Source: Sheuella amnicola
GTDB lineage: Bacteria; Pseudomonadota; Gammaproteobacteria; Burkholderiales; Burkholderiaceae_B
Direction: 5' to 3'
Assembly: GCF_010499255.1 (NCBI RefSeq)
Contig: NZ_JAAGRN010000005.1
Span: 186,001 to 250,000, forward strand
Length of the DNA: 64,000 bases
Part shown: one piece after another, positions 1 through 8,734 of the stretch
Layout of the letters: every line of letters starts with the position of its first letter
Position numbering within the stretch: position 1 is the stretch's first letter
The notes under the pieces: model-generated
Database searches by the model: none
The model's input: only the letters and a program-made list of their open reading frames with translations
Told to the model about the DNA's origin: nothing
Translations under genes and position numbers: made by a program

Positions 1-518
1 GACAGTTTGAGCACTCGCAAGCTCAGTGGAATATTTTGGGCCAGCAAACCCTACTCGGGCGTCGCAACTTCAACACCGATGGTGGAGTGCGGCTTTGGAA
101 TGACGGCTGGGATGGCTATCCCGCGGCGCGTCAACGCCTGATCGACTCGATGCAATCCACGCGCCTGTCCAATCCGGTCGTATTTGGTGGCGACGTGCAC
201 GAAAACTGGGTAGGCCACATTCTGAAGGACTACGAAGACCAGAACAGTGCCAAAATCGGCGTCGAATTCTGCGGAACCAGCATCACTTCGCTATCGCACA
301 CCAGCCAGAATAAAATTGAGCAAATACGGGCCGTTAATCCTCATTTCATCTTTGCAAACGCCGAATACAGAGGATATGGCGTTGCCGAATTCACGGCAAA
401 ATCGCTGACAACCACTCTTAAGGCGGTAAAAGACGCGACCGACCCAGGTTCCGACTCTTTCACTCTGGCCCAATTCACTGTTCAGGCCGGGCAGCCGGAA
501 ATCCTAAAAATTACCTAA
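1..518 (+). CDS. PhoD-family alkaline phosphatase, 3' part only
   Basis: The gene enters from the left edge; the open frame starts at base 3 without a start codon, so only the last ~171 residues are present. The motif GGDVHENW and a following stretch on a Cys-Gly-Thr-Ser core match the C-terminal metal-binding part of PhoD-like metallophosphoesterases (Asp and His being metal ligands in that family). Such enzymes are exported through the Tat system and hydrolyse phosphate mono- or diesters in the periplasm; the signal peptide would lie outside the window. No pho box can be assessed because the promoter is missing. The stop is followed by about 100 bases before the next gene on the same strand. 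Confidence 0.85.
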   Translation, partial: QFEHSQAQWNILGQQTLLGRRNFNTDGGVRLWNDGWDGYPAARQRLIDSMQSTRLSNPVVFGGDVHENWVGHILKDYEDQNSAKIGVEFCGTSITSLSHTSQNKIEQIRAVNPHFIFANAEYRGYGVAEFTAKSLTTTLKAVKDATDPGSDSFTLAQFTVQAGQPEILKIT

Positions 519-619
519 CTACTTTGGCGTACGCTATTGGGGTTATTGAACTATTGGCTTATAGTGTTCATCATTCGTCTTTAGTTTCAACTTAATTCCA
601 GCCCGTAAGCACTTAATCA

Positions 620-1252
620 ATGTCTGCAAATAATCCTACCCTCGGTCATATTTATCTTGTTGATGATGACCCCTCGATTCGTCGTGCGCTTTCAGGAACT
701 CTCGAGCGCCTGGGTTACAGCGTCAATGCATACGAAAGTCGGGATGATTTCTTAACAAATGCCGTCCCGGTATCGCCCTCCGCAATTTTGATGGATATGC
801 GGATGCCCGGTAAAAGCGGAGTCGAAATTCAAGCTGAAATGCTTGAGCACAAATGGATGACACCGATTATTTTCATCAGTGGCGAAAGTTTGCCGACGCA
901 AATTATTCAGGCCATGAAGCAAGGCGCCGTTGATTTTCTGCTCAAACCATTCTCGATGGAAGCACTGCTTCGCGCAATCAACGCCGCCTTAAAGAAAGAC
1001 ACCGAAATTCACGCAGCGCTTCAACAAAAAATGAGCGTGCAGGAGCGTTTTTCATTGTTGACCCCGAGAGAAAAGGTCATTTGCGCCGAAATGGTATCGG
1101 GCAGATCCAACAAGGAAATCGCCACTGCAAGCGGATCTGCAGCCGCAACAGTCAAACTGCACCGCGCGCGCGTCCTAGCCAAAATGCAGGCCAAGTCGCT
1201 AAGCGACCTCATCGAACTCTTCGAATCGATCGATATCGCCGATTTGAATTAA
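620..1252 (+). CDS. FixJ/NarL-like two-component response regulator
   Basis: 210 residues with an N-terminal receiver domain (about 10-125) and a C-terminal LuxR-type helix-turn-helix (about 145-205). The receiver has the acidic pocket Asp15-Asp16-Asp17, phospho-acceptor Asp59 in the stretch MDMRMPG, Ser87 and Lys109 (LLKPF). The output domain has the LTPRE start and the recognition-helix region typical of FixJ-type regulators. It is expected to bind DNA after phosphorylation. No sensor kinase gene lies next to it in the window: downstream is a convergent permease and upstream a PhoD phosphatase, so its partner may be elsewhere. The start is the ATG at the end of a short AT-rich gap. Confidence 0.88.
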   Translation: MSANNPTLGHIYLVDDDPSIRRALSGTLERLGYSVNAYESRDDFLTNAVPVSPSAILMDMRMPGKSGVEIQAEMLEHKWMTPIIFISGESLPTQIIQAMKQGAVDFLLKPFSMEALLRAINAALKKDTEIHAALQQKMSVQERFSLLTPREKVICAEMVSGRSNKEIATASGSAAATVKLHRARVLAKMQAKSLSDLIELFESIDIADLN

Positions 1253-1255
1253 TCA

Positions 1256-2338
1256 CTAATACGACGAACCCGAATGATGGTGCGACGTCGCTTTGACGTC
1301 CACTAGCCATTCGCGCCAGAGTGCGACAATCAATGCCATCAGTACAGGGCCGATAAAAAGGCCGATGAACCCCATTGTCTTGACCCCGCCGACCAAGCCG
1401 AAAAAGGTTGGCAGAAAGGGAAGTTTCACGGGGCCACCCACCAGCCTTGGACGCAAGGTCTTGTCCACGATAAAGAGCTCAATCGAGCCCCAGGCGAACA
1501 AACCCAACCCCGCGATGTGATGCCCGGATCCCACCAGATATAGCGAGACAAGCGTAAAGGACAAGGGTGCCCCACCCGGAATCATTGCCATGAAAGCGGT
1601 AATGACCCCTAACAGCACATGATTGGGAACGCCGGCAACCCAATACGCCACGCCCAGTACAACGCCCTCGCCGATCGCGATTAAACCCATTCCGGTCACT
1701 GTCGCACTGATGGTGGCCGGCACGACACGCGAAAATCTGTGCCACCGCAAGGGGAGAATCCGCTCGCCGAGAATATCCAGTTGACCGATCATTCGGTGCC
1801 CGTCCTTGTAGACAAACAACAAAGTAATCAACATGAATAGCACCGTCAGCATGATGTGAAACGCATTCCCGGTTGCTGACAAAACAACGCGATAGATGTT
1901 GCCCAAATGCTGGCCGCTGATCGCTTCTATCCAGGCCCCGAGCGCATGGGGTTGGCCGAGTAGCTCGACCCAATAACCGCCTATTTTTTCACCGACAACG
2001 GGCAAAGCGATCACCCATGCAGGCGCTTCGACGCCCGTGCGGTTTGCGGCCAATAACCATGCCCCCAGATTGCTCGCTTCTTGGAACGAGTACGACATCG
2101 CCACCGAAAGCGGCACCACCAGCACCAGGATAATAAAGACAAGTGCAAGGCTAGCGGCAAGCGTGTTGCGCCCGGAGCATACTTTCAGCCAGCGCGTGTA
2201 AAGCGGCCAGCTCGCGCAACCAATGATGAGAGCCGCAAGCACAGGAACGACAAAGTCGCTGAAAAAATAGACTCCTGCCGCCAGCAACAATATCAATAAA
2301 AATCTGGCGACAAGATGAACAGGCAAAATGGGATGCAT
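1256..2338 (-). CDS. AI-2E family membrane permease
   Basis: 360 residues, very hydrophobic, with paired N-terminal membrane helices, a central soluble stretch (about 110-210) and a run of C-terminal helices, the layout of the AI-2E/PerM family. The C-terminal part has Gly-Gly and Pro-Gly-rich helices (for example FMAMIPGGAP) typical of the family. Members have been linked to autoinducer-2 export or to ion/proton transport; the substrate here cannot be read from sequence. Its ATG overlaps the stop of the dehydrogenase gene upstream by one base or so, which suggests co-transcription. It converges with the response regulator gene, with only three bases between the stops. Confidence 0.85.
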   Translation of the reverse strand: MHPILPVHLVARFLLILLLAAGVYFFSDFVVPVLAALIIGCASWPLYTRWLKVCSGRNTLAASLALVFIILVLVVPLSVAMSYSFQEASNLGAWLLAANRTGVEAPAWVIALPVVGEKIGGYWVELLGQPHALGAWIEAISGQHLGNIYRVVLSATGNAFHIMLTVLFMLITLLFVYKDGHRMIGQLDILGERILPLRWHRFSRVVPATISATVTGMGLIAIGEGVVLGVAYWVAGVPNHVLLGVITAFMAMIPGGAPLSFTLVSLYLVGSGHHIAGLGLFAWGSIELFIVDKTLRPRLVGGPVKLPFLPTFFGLVGGVKTMGFIGLFIGPVLMALIVALWREWLVDVKATSHHHSGSSY

Positions 2339-3285
2339 CAGGTTAGCGTCCGAATTGGATTTCCGCGTCGATAGGCATCAATGGCCGCGACAACATTGGT
2401 GTAAAAAACCGCGAAATTTTCCGGAGTGGCGTAGCCCAGATGCGGGGTCAAAATTGTGCGCGGCACATTGCGCCAGCCATCATGCGCGGGCAACGGCTCG
2501 GTATCGAACACGTCAAGCCCGGCGCCACCGATCGTACCCTGCTCTAGTGCCTGCTTTAGCGCAACCTGATCCAACAACCCCGCGCGCGACGTATTGACGA
2601 GAAACGCAGTCGGCTTCATGGACCGGATGCTTGCGGCATCGACAATCCCCCTTGAGCGATCGCTTAACACCAGATGCACACTCACGGCATCCGACGAGGA
2701 AAACAATTCCTGCTTGGTCACCAGCTTGACTCCGGCTTGCTCGGCACGCTCTTGTGTCAAATTGGGACTCCACGCGACGACTTCCATGCCGAACGCATGC
2801 GCGACGCGCGCCACGCGCTGACCTAAGTGACCCGCTCCCAACAAGCCCAAACGTTTGCCTTCAATTGTTGGCGGCATGGCGGTTTGCCATAAACCTTGCT
2901 TCATATTCTGCGCCTCCAGCGGAATTCGCTTGAATAAGGCCAGCAATAAAGACCAGGTCAACTCGGCGGTTGCTCCGGTACTCTTGGGGTCGCCGGGGGC
3001 GCCGCAAACCAACACACCTTTGTCCCGGCAAGCTTGCAGATCGATCGAATTGTTGCGCATCCCCGTGGTGACAAGTAAGCGCAACTTGGGCAATGCCTGG
3101 ATGACGCTCGCCGGAAAAGCCGAACGCTCGCGCATTGCGCAAATGACATCGAAATCGGCGAGGGTGTTCGCCAACTTGGCCGGCTCGATATACTCGGAAA
3201 AAAACACCACTTCAGACTCAAGCGACTTCCAATCGGCCATGCCGGCTGCCACTTTAAGATAATCATCCAACACCGCGATCCGCAT
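2338..3285 (-). CDS. D-2-hydroxyacid dehydrogenase family protein
   Basis: 315 residues. The NAD-binding half has the dinucleotide fold motif GLLGAGHLGQRVA, and the three family catalytic residues are visible: Arg in NTSRAGLLDQ, Glu in DVFDTEPLP and His in TPHLGYATPEN. Enzymes of this fold reduce 2-keto acids to D-2-hydroxyacids or act on phosphoglycerate; the substrate cannot be assigned. I start at the inner ATG (3285), which has a good ribosome site (GGAGACC) seven bases upstream; an in-frame ATG at 3297 lacks one. The 3' end touches the AI-2E permease gene, so the two are probably one transcript. Confidence 0.88.
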   Translation of the reverse strand: MRIAVLDDYLKVAAGMADWKSLESEVVFFSEYIEPAKLANTLADFDVICAMRERSAFPASVIQALPKLRLLVTTGMRNNSIDLQACRDKGVLVCGAPGDPKSTGATAELTWSLLLALFKRIPLEAQNMKQGLWQTAMPPTIEGKRLGLLGAGHLGQRVARVAHAFGMEVVAWSPNLTQERAEQAGVKLVTKQELFSSSDAVSVHLVLSDRSRGIVDAASIRSMKPTAFLVNTSRAGLLDQVALKQALEQGTIGGAGLDVFDTEPLPAHDGWRNVPRTILTPHLGYATPENFAVFYTNVVAAIDAYRRGNPIRTLT

Positions 3286-3315
3286 TTTGGTCTCCATTTT
3301 TATTTATATGATTTA

Positions 3316-4059
3316 TCAGTTCGATTTCGCCTGCTGCAAACGCTTTTCGATTTCTTCTTTTGGTATGGCGCCGCCTACTCGACTGCCGTCATAGAAGAAT
3401 AAAGCGGGCGTTCCGCGCACCATTAATTTTTGACCGAGCTCCACCATCTTCTCAGTTGGCGCATCGCATTCGATCGTCGGGGGCACTTTGCCTTGCAGCA
3501 TCCAGGCATCCCAGGTTGCGCCCTTATCGGCGGCGCACCAGATATTGCGAACCTTGATCGTCGAGTCCGGCGACAAGATCGGATAGGGGAACGTATAAAG
3601 GGTTACGTTATCGATTCCTTTCAAAGATTGCCTGAGCTGTTTGCAATAGCCACAGTTCGGATCCTCGAAAATCGCCAGCTTGCGCGAACCGTCCCCACGC
3701 ACTTGCTTGAACGCCAGCTCGAACGGTAGTTGGTCGAAAGGCACCTTAGCCAACGCATCCTGACGTTCGCGCGTCACATCTCGCCGCGTTTTGGCATCGA
3801 TCAGCGTCCCGTCCAGGACAAAAGTGACATTTTCATCGGTATAGACCAAATCCATTCCAAGCTGCACCTCATACAACCCATAAGGCGTCGGACGCACTGC
3901 GGTAATGGGCGGATTATTGAATCGCTCGGCAAACAGTTTTTGCACGGCTTGCGCTTTGGCATCCGAGGCTTCTGTCTGCGCAGATGCGCCAAACGAGGCG
4001 ACACACAACACACACGATACGACTAAACCAACTGCGCCTTTCAATACTGATTTCAACAT
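3316..4059 (-). CDS. dsbC: DsbC-like periplasmic thiol:disulfide isomerase
   Basis: 247 residues. A signal peptide (residues 1-28, ending FGASAQ) is followed by an N-terminal dimerisation-type domain and a thioredoxin fold with the active site CGYC at residues 136-139 and a cis-Pro region near VRGTPALFF. This is the layout of DsbC/DsbG, which correct wrong disulfides in periplasmic proteins. The frame is open further upstream, but the ATG at 4059 has an AGGAG ribosome site and begins the signal peptide. It lies eight bases after the ubiH-type gene and is the last gene of an apaG-mltA-ubiH-dsbC run. Confidence 0.9.
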   Translation of the reverse strand: MLKSVLKGAVGLVVSCVLCVASFGASAQTEASDAKAQAVQKLFAERFNNPPITAVRPTPYGLYEVQLGMDLVYTDENVTFVLDGTLIDAKTRRDVTRERQDALAKVPFDQLPFELAFKQVRGDGSRKLAIFEDPNCGYCKQLRQSLKGIDNVTLYTFPYPILSPDSTIKVRNIWCAADKGATWDAWMLQGKVPPTIECDAPTEKMVELGQKLMVRGTPALFFYDGSRVGGAIPKEEIEKRLQQAKSN

Positions 4060-4067
4060 CAAAACTC

Positions 4068-5252
4068 CTAGCGGGATGCACCCTGAATGAGTTGCCTTTT
4101 GACGAACGGCAATTTTTCCACGAGATTCATTCCCATGTTTCTCAACCACGCCACCGGCGCGGATTCTGTAGCAAAAAGTTTGTGCAATCCGTCCGTGACT
4201 AAGCGCATCGCCAACACGGGCTCGGCTCGCGCGCGCCGGTAACGTCTTAACAACATCGGATCGCCGGGACTTCGAAAAGTTTCACGTCGGATCAGTGTCT
4301 CCACAAGCGACTGAACATCGCCCAAACCCAAATTCAAGCCTTGACCAGCCAGCGGATGCAGTCGATGCGCCGCATCCCCAACTAGCGCGACACCCTCTCC
4401 GATCATGGGCGTCAGATTCAGCGAAAGAGGAAATCCATGTACCGAACTACGCAAAGTCAACCGACCAAGCCGTCCAGCAGTCGCCTCATTCAGACGCGCT
4501 TCAAGATCACGATTTCTTTGCTCCACGGGCAATGCCAGCAAATCCTTTCCGATCGGATCGTTGAGCGACCAAACCATCGAGACTTGCGCTCCGGCTTGCG
4601 TATCGGGCATCGGCAACAAAGCCAGCACGCCGTCCCGACCAAACCACTGAACAGCCACGCCTTGATGAGGCAATTCGCAATTGAAGTGAGCCACCAATGC
4701 CGTCACGCCGTATGGTTTTTCATCGACGTCAATGCCTGCGGCCTTGCGCAGAGCTGATTGCGCACCATCGGCCGCTACGAAGAGCTCGGCCTGCATCACG
4801 CGGCCATGATCCGTAGTGATACAACCGGGAGCATAGGCAGCAAATTTTTCGGTCACCCAAGGCAAACCGAACACCTGGACTGCCTGAGAAAGCACACGCT
4901 CAATTTCATTGGACTCGACAATCCAAGCAAGCTCGGCGATAGCGCCCTGCCACGCATTCAGATTGACCAGTCCGTCCCCATCGCCATGAATCTCCATGGC
5001 CTCGACACGCGTCAGACGATCGGCAGGCAACATATCCCAAACACCAAGCGAGGCCAAAAACTGTTGCGTTGCAGGTGAAATCGCGTAAACACGCGGGTAG
5101 AACGCCTCGGGATCCGCAGGGGAAAACGTCGATTTGGGCCCCAATAAAGCAACGGACTGCCCGCCGCGCGCCAAAGCCAGGGCCGTAGCCAGGCCGACAA
5201 TCCCGCCACCACAAACCACTATCGGTGCACTCACGCCCTGATCAGTCATCAT
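4068..5252 (-). CDS. UbiH/UbiF/VisC-family FAD-dependent monooxygenase
   Basis: 394 residues. The N-terminal dinucleotide motif (VVCGGGIVGLATALALA), the central Gly-Asp motif (VGDAAHRLHPLAGQGLNLG) and the spacing between them are those of the ubiquinone-biosynthesis flavoprotein hydroxylases. These oxidise the aromatic ring of polyprenyl intermediates on the inner face of the cytoplasmic membrane. The sequence does not separate UbiH from UbiF/UbiI activity, so no symbol is given. It lies six bases downstream of mltA and eight bases before dsbC, so it is almost certainly in the same operon. Two adjacent ATG codons (5252, 5249) can serve as start. Confidence 0.88.
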   Translation of the reverse strand: MMTDQGVSAPIVVCGGGIVGLATALALARGGQSVALLGPKSTFSPADPEAFYPRVYAISPATQQFLASLGVWDMLPADRLTRVEAMEIHGDGDGLVNLNAWQGAIAELAWIVESNEIERVLSQAVQVFGLPWVTEKFAAYAPGCITTDHGRVMQAELFVAADGAQSALRKAAGIDVDEKPYGVTALVAHFNCELPHQGVAVQWFGRDGVLALLPMPDTQAGAQVSMVWSLNDPIGKDLLALPVEQRNRDLEARLNEATAGRLGRLTLRSSVHGFPLSLNLTPMIGEGVALVGDAAHRLHPLAGQGLNLGLGDVQSLVETLIRRETFRSPGDPMLLRRYRRARAEPVLAMRLVTDGLHKLFATESAPVAWLRNMGMNLVEKLPFVKRQLIQGASR

Positions 5253-5258
5253 GTCTCA

Positions 5259-6593
5259 TTATCTCGCGGTGGGTGCGCCCGCCTGTTTTGGCCAAAGCGC
5301 CCACATCTGACCACTTTGTTTCATTCGACCCGCCATCGAACCGGCCGCCTCGCCAAAGCCCCAGTAAAAGTCAGCACGTGCAGCGCCTTTGATCGCCGTG
5401 CCGGTATCCTGGGCAAACACCAGACGATTCAAGGGCTGGGTAGACGCAGGTTGAGTGGTGGCAAGAAACACCGGTGTGCCCAGCGGCACAAACGACGTAT
5501 CGATCGCAATAGACCGCTGCGCCATCAAAGGCACGCCATATGCACCTTTGGGGCCAATCTCGGGATCTGTGATCGGCTCTTCCTTGAAAAAGACTAGCGC
5601 CGGATTCGCGTTCAACATCTCTTGCACACGCGAAGGATTATTCTTCGCCCAGCCGCGAATGTTTTGCATCGAAGTCTGCGCCAGCGGCAACTCACCCTTA
5701 TCCGCCAGCCACTTGCCGATGGATACATAGGGATGACCATTGTGATCTGCATAAGCGACACGAATCGTTTTGCCGGAGTCAGGGCCGTCGACTAATTGAA
5801 CCCGGCCCGACCCCTGGACCTGCAAAAAGAAGTTATCGACCGGATCGTTCACATACACAACGGCAGGAGGGGTGCGACCTGACGCCTCCAGACTGGCACG
5901 ACTGTCATAAGGAACAACTCGATTACCCTCAAGCTTGCCACGCACCCGTTTTCCGGCAAGCTCCGGATACACCTTGCCCAGATCGATGGTCAGCAAGTCT
6001 GAAGGCACCGTGTAAAGAGGCCATTGATGGGGGCCGCCCTTTTTGCGAGAACCCATGACCAGAGGTTCGTAGTAGCCTGTCACGATACTGCTTGCCTGCC
6101 TGCCATCGGCAGTTGTCAGGCGCCAAGGCGTCAGCCAAGTTTGAAGAAACTTGCGAACCGCTTCCGGACTTTGAGGATTAGGCGCACGCGCGGGGTCGAC
6201 CGCAGCCGCACACACCGGCTGCCAGACACGGGGATTGGCACGGGCGGGTCCGGCAAGATTGGTTGCGATCGGTCTCATCAGGCCACGGCAGTTGCGGATA
6301 AATGTTGCCCAGACATTGCGCAAATCATCCCCACTCCAGCCCGGCAGCTCATTCCAGTCAGCCTGGACAAACTTACCGGCCAAGGGTCTGGCAGTTGTTT
6401 CAGGCAAAGCGGACAATGCCGGAACGGTCAATGGACCCTCTGGCGCGGTCACGCCTGCGCTACTGACTGCTCCCGTGTCCGTCACTTGACGCGATGGGCC
6501 GGAGCAGGCCGCGATGAGCGCAAGGGCACTCAACGCGATCACGCGTCTGACACGCATACGACCGATTACCGCCTGAAAAGAAATGCTATGCAT
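5259..6593 (-). CDS. mltA: MltA lytic murein transglycosylase (lipoprotein)
   Basis: 444 residues. The N-terminus has a lipoprotein signal ending in LALIAAC, so the mature protein should be anchored to the outer membrane through Cys. The body has the MltA barrel and 3D-type C-terminal region with features such as GYYEP near the middle, FFLQVQGSGR, and the C-terminal AQDTGTAIKGAARADFYWG containing the catalytic Asp of the family. MltA cleaves peptidoglycan glycan strands to 1,6-anhydro products. An inner ATG at 6557 would give a shorter, more typical lipoprotein signal; both starts keep the lipobox. It is between apaG and ubiH in a tight minus-strand run. Confidence 0.92.
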   Translation of the reverse strand: MHSISFQAVIGRMRVRRVIALSALALIAACSGPSRQVTDTGAVSSAGVTAPEGPLTVPALSALPETTARPLAGKFVQADWNELPGWSGDDLRNVWATFIRNCRGLMRPIATNLAGPARANPRVWQPVCAAAVDPARAPNPQSPEAVRKFLQTWLTPWRLTTADGRQASSIVTGYYEPLVMGSRKKGGPHQWPLYTVPSDLLTIDLGKVYPELAGKRVRGKLEGNRVVPYDSRASLEASGRTPPAVVYVNDPVDNFFLQVQGSGRVQLVDGPDSGKTIRVAYADHNGHPYVSIGKWLADKGELPLAQTSMQNIRGWAKNNPSRVQEMLNANPALVFFKEEPITDPEIGPKGAYGVPLMAQRSIAIDTSFVPLGTPVFLATTQPASTQPLNRLVFAQDTGTAIKGAARADFYWGFGEAAGSMAGRMKQSGQMWALWPKQAGAPTAR

Positions 6594-6610
6594 AAACTCG
6601 ACCTACTTGT

Positions 6611-6985
6611 TCAATGAAGCGTGCGTGGCATGGCCAGCACGAATTCGGAGATTTCAACATCAAAAGGCACGCCGTTTTCTCCGACACACAGAAATGTGCC
6701 CTTCATCGTACCGACCGGAGTGCCAAGCGGGCACCCACTGGTGTATTCGAAAGTTTCGCCGGGCGCCAGCAACGGCTGCTGACCCACCACCCCAAGGCCT
6801 CGCACTTCGTGCACTTTTTGATTGCCATCGGTAATGATCCAGTGTCGACTGATCACCTGCGCGGGCTTTTCGCCCGAATTCGTAATGCGCACTGTATAGG
6901 CGAACACAAATTGCTGCTTGCCCGGATCGGACTGATCCGGCACAAATTGCGGCGTGACCGCAACATTCATCTCATATGGTTTCAA
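6611..6985 (-). CDS. apaG: ApaG (Co2+/Mg2+ efflux protein family)
   Basis: 124 residues from the chosen start, which is the usual length for ApaG. The conserved core (QFVFAYTVRITN, SRHWIITDGN, GVVGQQPLLAPGE, YTSGCPL, GTMKG) is clear. ApaG has an FnIII-like fold and is genetically linked to cobalt resistance and Mg2+ efflux, but its biochemical role is not settled. The frame is open up to 7090, but upstream residues look non-native. I prefer a TTG at 6985 (GGA a few bases before it) because it keeps a Lys-Pro-Tyr-Glu start seen in relatives; the ATG at 6970 is the alternative. It is divergent from rpe and precedes mltA. Confidence 0.85.
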   Translation of the reverse strand: MKPYEMNVAVTPQFVPDQSDPGKQQFVFAYTVRITNSGEKPAQVISRHWIITDGNQKVHEVRGLGVVGQQPLLAPGETFEYTSGCPLGTPVGTMKGTFLCVGENGVPFDVEISEFVLAMPRTLH

Positions 6986-7093
6986 AGCGTATCCATTCCA
7001 GGAAAAACAGGTAAACCGGGGGCCAACTGCGCAAGCGCGGCAAATCACTGCGATAATGCAATACTTCACGACTGACTTGGCCGTTTGCACATC

Positions 7094-7795
7094 ATGCCAG
7101 AAACTCGCGCTTTGCCAACCGCTCGAATCGCTCCCAGCATTTTATCCGCCGACTTCGCCTGTTTAGGGCAGGAAGTTCGGGATGTCGCTGCAGCGGGGGC
7201 CGATTGGATCCACTTTGACGTCATGGACAACCATTATGTTCCCAATTTGACGATCGGTCCGATGGTTTGTGAAGCGATCAGGCCTCATGTTGACCTACCG
7301 ATTGATGTGCATTTAATGGTCGAGCCAGTCGATTCGCTGGTTCCCATGTTCGCCAAGGCTGGCGCCAATATCATTACATTCCACCCCGAAGCGTCGCGCC
7401 ACGTCGATCGCACGCTCGCTTTGATCAGGGACCAGGGTTGCCAGGCCGGACTGGTATTCAATCCGGCCACCCCGCTCGAATGGCTTAACCATGTGATGGA
7501 CAAGGTCGATGTGATTCTGCTGATGTCGGTCAACCCCGGTTATGGGGGGCAAAGCTTCATCCCGGCCACCCTGGCCAAACTGCGCCAGGCGCGCACCCTG
7601 ATTGACCGACATGTCCAGAGCGGTGGCCAGCCCATCGCCCTTGAAGTGGATGGCGGAGTCAAAATCGACAATATTCGCGAGATATATGCAGCCGGAGCCG
7701 ACACATTTGTCGCCGGGTCGGCTATTTTTGGTCAACCCGATTACACAGACGTGATTCGCCGCATGCGCGAACAAATTGCCCTTGTTCAGGCTTGA
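7094..7795 (+). CDS. rpe: Ribulose-phosphate 3-epimerase
   Basis: 233 residues, a full-length TIM-barrel epimerase that interconverts D-ribulose 5-phosphate and D-xylulose 5-phosphate. Visible family motifs are [14 protein letters not shown] at the N-terminus, [16 protein letters not shown] with a metal-binding His and catalytic Asp, [18 protein letters not shown] and the C-terminal EVDGGV with catalytic Asp plus the phosphate-binding AGSAIF. I start at the ATG at 7094; another in-frame ATG nine bases upstream gives a non-conserved extension. It is the first gene of the rpe-gph-trp block and diverges from apaG. Confidence 0.95.
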   Translation: MPETRALPTARIAPSILSADFACLGQEVRDVAAAGADWIHFDVMDNHYVPNLTIGPMVCEAIRPHVDLPIDVHLMVEPVDSLVPMFAKAGANIITFHPEASRHVDRTLALIRDQGCQAGLVFNPATPLEWLNHVMDKVDVILLMSVNPGYGGQSFIPATLAKLRQARTLIDRHVQSGGQPIALEVDGGVKIDNIREIYAAGADTFVAGSAIFGQPDYTDVIRRMREQIALVQA

Positions 7796-7822
7796 ACAGG
7801 CGACACGACTTCAGTTTTGACT

Positions 7823-8515
7823 ATGGCTTCTCAAACAACGAAACGATCCTTCGATGCAGTCTTATTGGATCTGGACGGCACATTGATGGATACGATTCCG
7901 GATCTGGCCCATGCCACCAATGCAATGCGCATCGACCTGGCTTTACCCCCCCTTCCAGAGGCGCAAGTTGCCACTTACGTGGGAAAGGGGGTCGACAACC
8001 TGATTCACCGGGCGCTGTCGGCCGATCTGAATGGAACCGCGCCTTCGCAAGAATTGTTCGATCTTGGCCGGAAATCCTTTCACCGGCACTATCACCTTGT
8101 CAACGGCACCAAAAGCGTCGTTTTCGAGGGCGTCATTTCCGGCTTGCAAGCCATGCGCGACATGGGTTTACGCCTTGCGATCGTCACCAATAAGCCAACC
8201 GAATTTACGCTCCCTTTGCTCGAGCGCACGGGCATGGCGCAATACATGCAGGCCATTGTGTGCGGTGACACGCTTGAGCAAAGAAAACCGCATCCTGCCC
8301 CCATGCTACATGCCTGCGCGCTGCTCGATTGCCTCCCGGCCCGCAGTGTCGCGATCGGGGATTCGATTAATGACGCTCTATCGGCCCGTGCGGCCGGCTG
8401 CACCGTATTGGCGGTCCCTTATGGTTATAACGAAGGGCAAAGTGTGCAAACGCTCGATGTCGATGATATAGTAGACACCATTGAAGCGGCGGCCCATTGG
8501 GTCGCCACGCACTAA
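7823..8515 (+). CDS. gph: Phosphoglycolate phosphatase
   Basis: 230 residues of the haloacid dehalogenase superfamily. Motif I is VLLDLDGTLMDT (nucleophile Asp and acid/base Asp), motif II is the Thr in IVTNKP, motif III includes the Lys in RKPHP, and motif IV is the acidic pair in AIGDSINDALSARAAG. The alpha-helical cap between motifs I and II is that of Gph. The enzyme removes phosphate from 2-phosphoglycolate. Assignment to gph rests on length and on the conserved rpe-gph-trpE order. I use the ATG at 7823; a TTG six bases upstream is in frame. The trp leader peptide begins 12 bases after the stop. Confidence 0.88.
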   Translation: MASQTTKRSFDAVLLDLDGTLMDTIPDLAHATNAMRIDLALPPLPEAQVATYVGKGVDNLIHRALSADLNGTAPSQELFDLGRKSFHRHYHLVNGTKSVVFEGVISGLQAMRDMGLRLAIVTNKPTEFTLPLLERTGMAQYMQAIVCGDTLEQRKPHPAPMLHACALLDCLPARSVAIGDSINDALSARAAGCTVLAVPYGYNEGQSVQTLDVDDIVDTIEAAAHWVATH

Positions 8516-8527
8516 ACCGGATTCGAA

Positions 8528-8599
8528 ATGATGTCTCTGACCCGTATTCAACCCCTGACTGGCGCCTGGTGGCGCTGGTGGCGTTTGTCTTCCGGGTGA
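8528..8599 (+). CDS. trpL: trp operon leader peptide
   Basis: A 23-codon open frame, too short for routine gene finding, encoding a peptide with four Trp codons in a five-codon run (WWRWW) at codons 14, 15, 17 and 18, then stopping at 8597. It sits between gph and trpE, just before a Rho-independent terminator. This is the architecture of a classical trp attenuation leader: ribosome stalling at Trp codons when charged tRNA-Trp is scarce would favour an antiterminator. Two consecutive ATGs (8528, 8531) can start it. There is no recognisable strong ribosome site. Confidence 0.88.
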   Translation: MMSLTRIQPLTGAWWRWWRLSSG

Positions 8600-8662
8600 G
8601 GGTTCGTCGTGTTTCGGCTGCAAGGTAATACCAAAGCAGCCATGCTGTAAAAGTAAAAACCC
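8600..8662 (+). promoter_or_regulatory. trp attenuator, alternative-pairing region
   Basis: Between the leader-peptide stop and the terminator, GGCTGC (8616-8621) is complementary to GCAGCC (8636-8641). The same GGCTG can also pair with CAGCC at 8662-8666, which overlaps the 5' arm of the terminator. Competing pairings of this kind are what an attenuator needs, but I inferred them by eye and did not compute folding energies. Confidence 0.6.
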
Positions 8663-8693
8663 AGCCCGCCCACACCATGGCCGGGCTTTTTTA
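8663..8693 (+). terminator. trp attenuator terminator hairpin
   Basis: AGCCCG (8663-8668) pairs with CGGGCT (8682-8687), extended inward by further G-C contacts, and is followed directly by a run of T. It lies 64 bases after the leader stop and about 40 bases before trpE, as expected for the attenuation terminator. Confidence 0.85.
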
Positions 8694-8734
8694 TTGATCA
8701 ACCCGGTCTGCATATAGCGAGAACCGAGAAAAAT

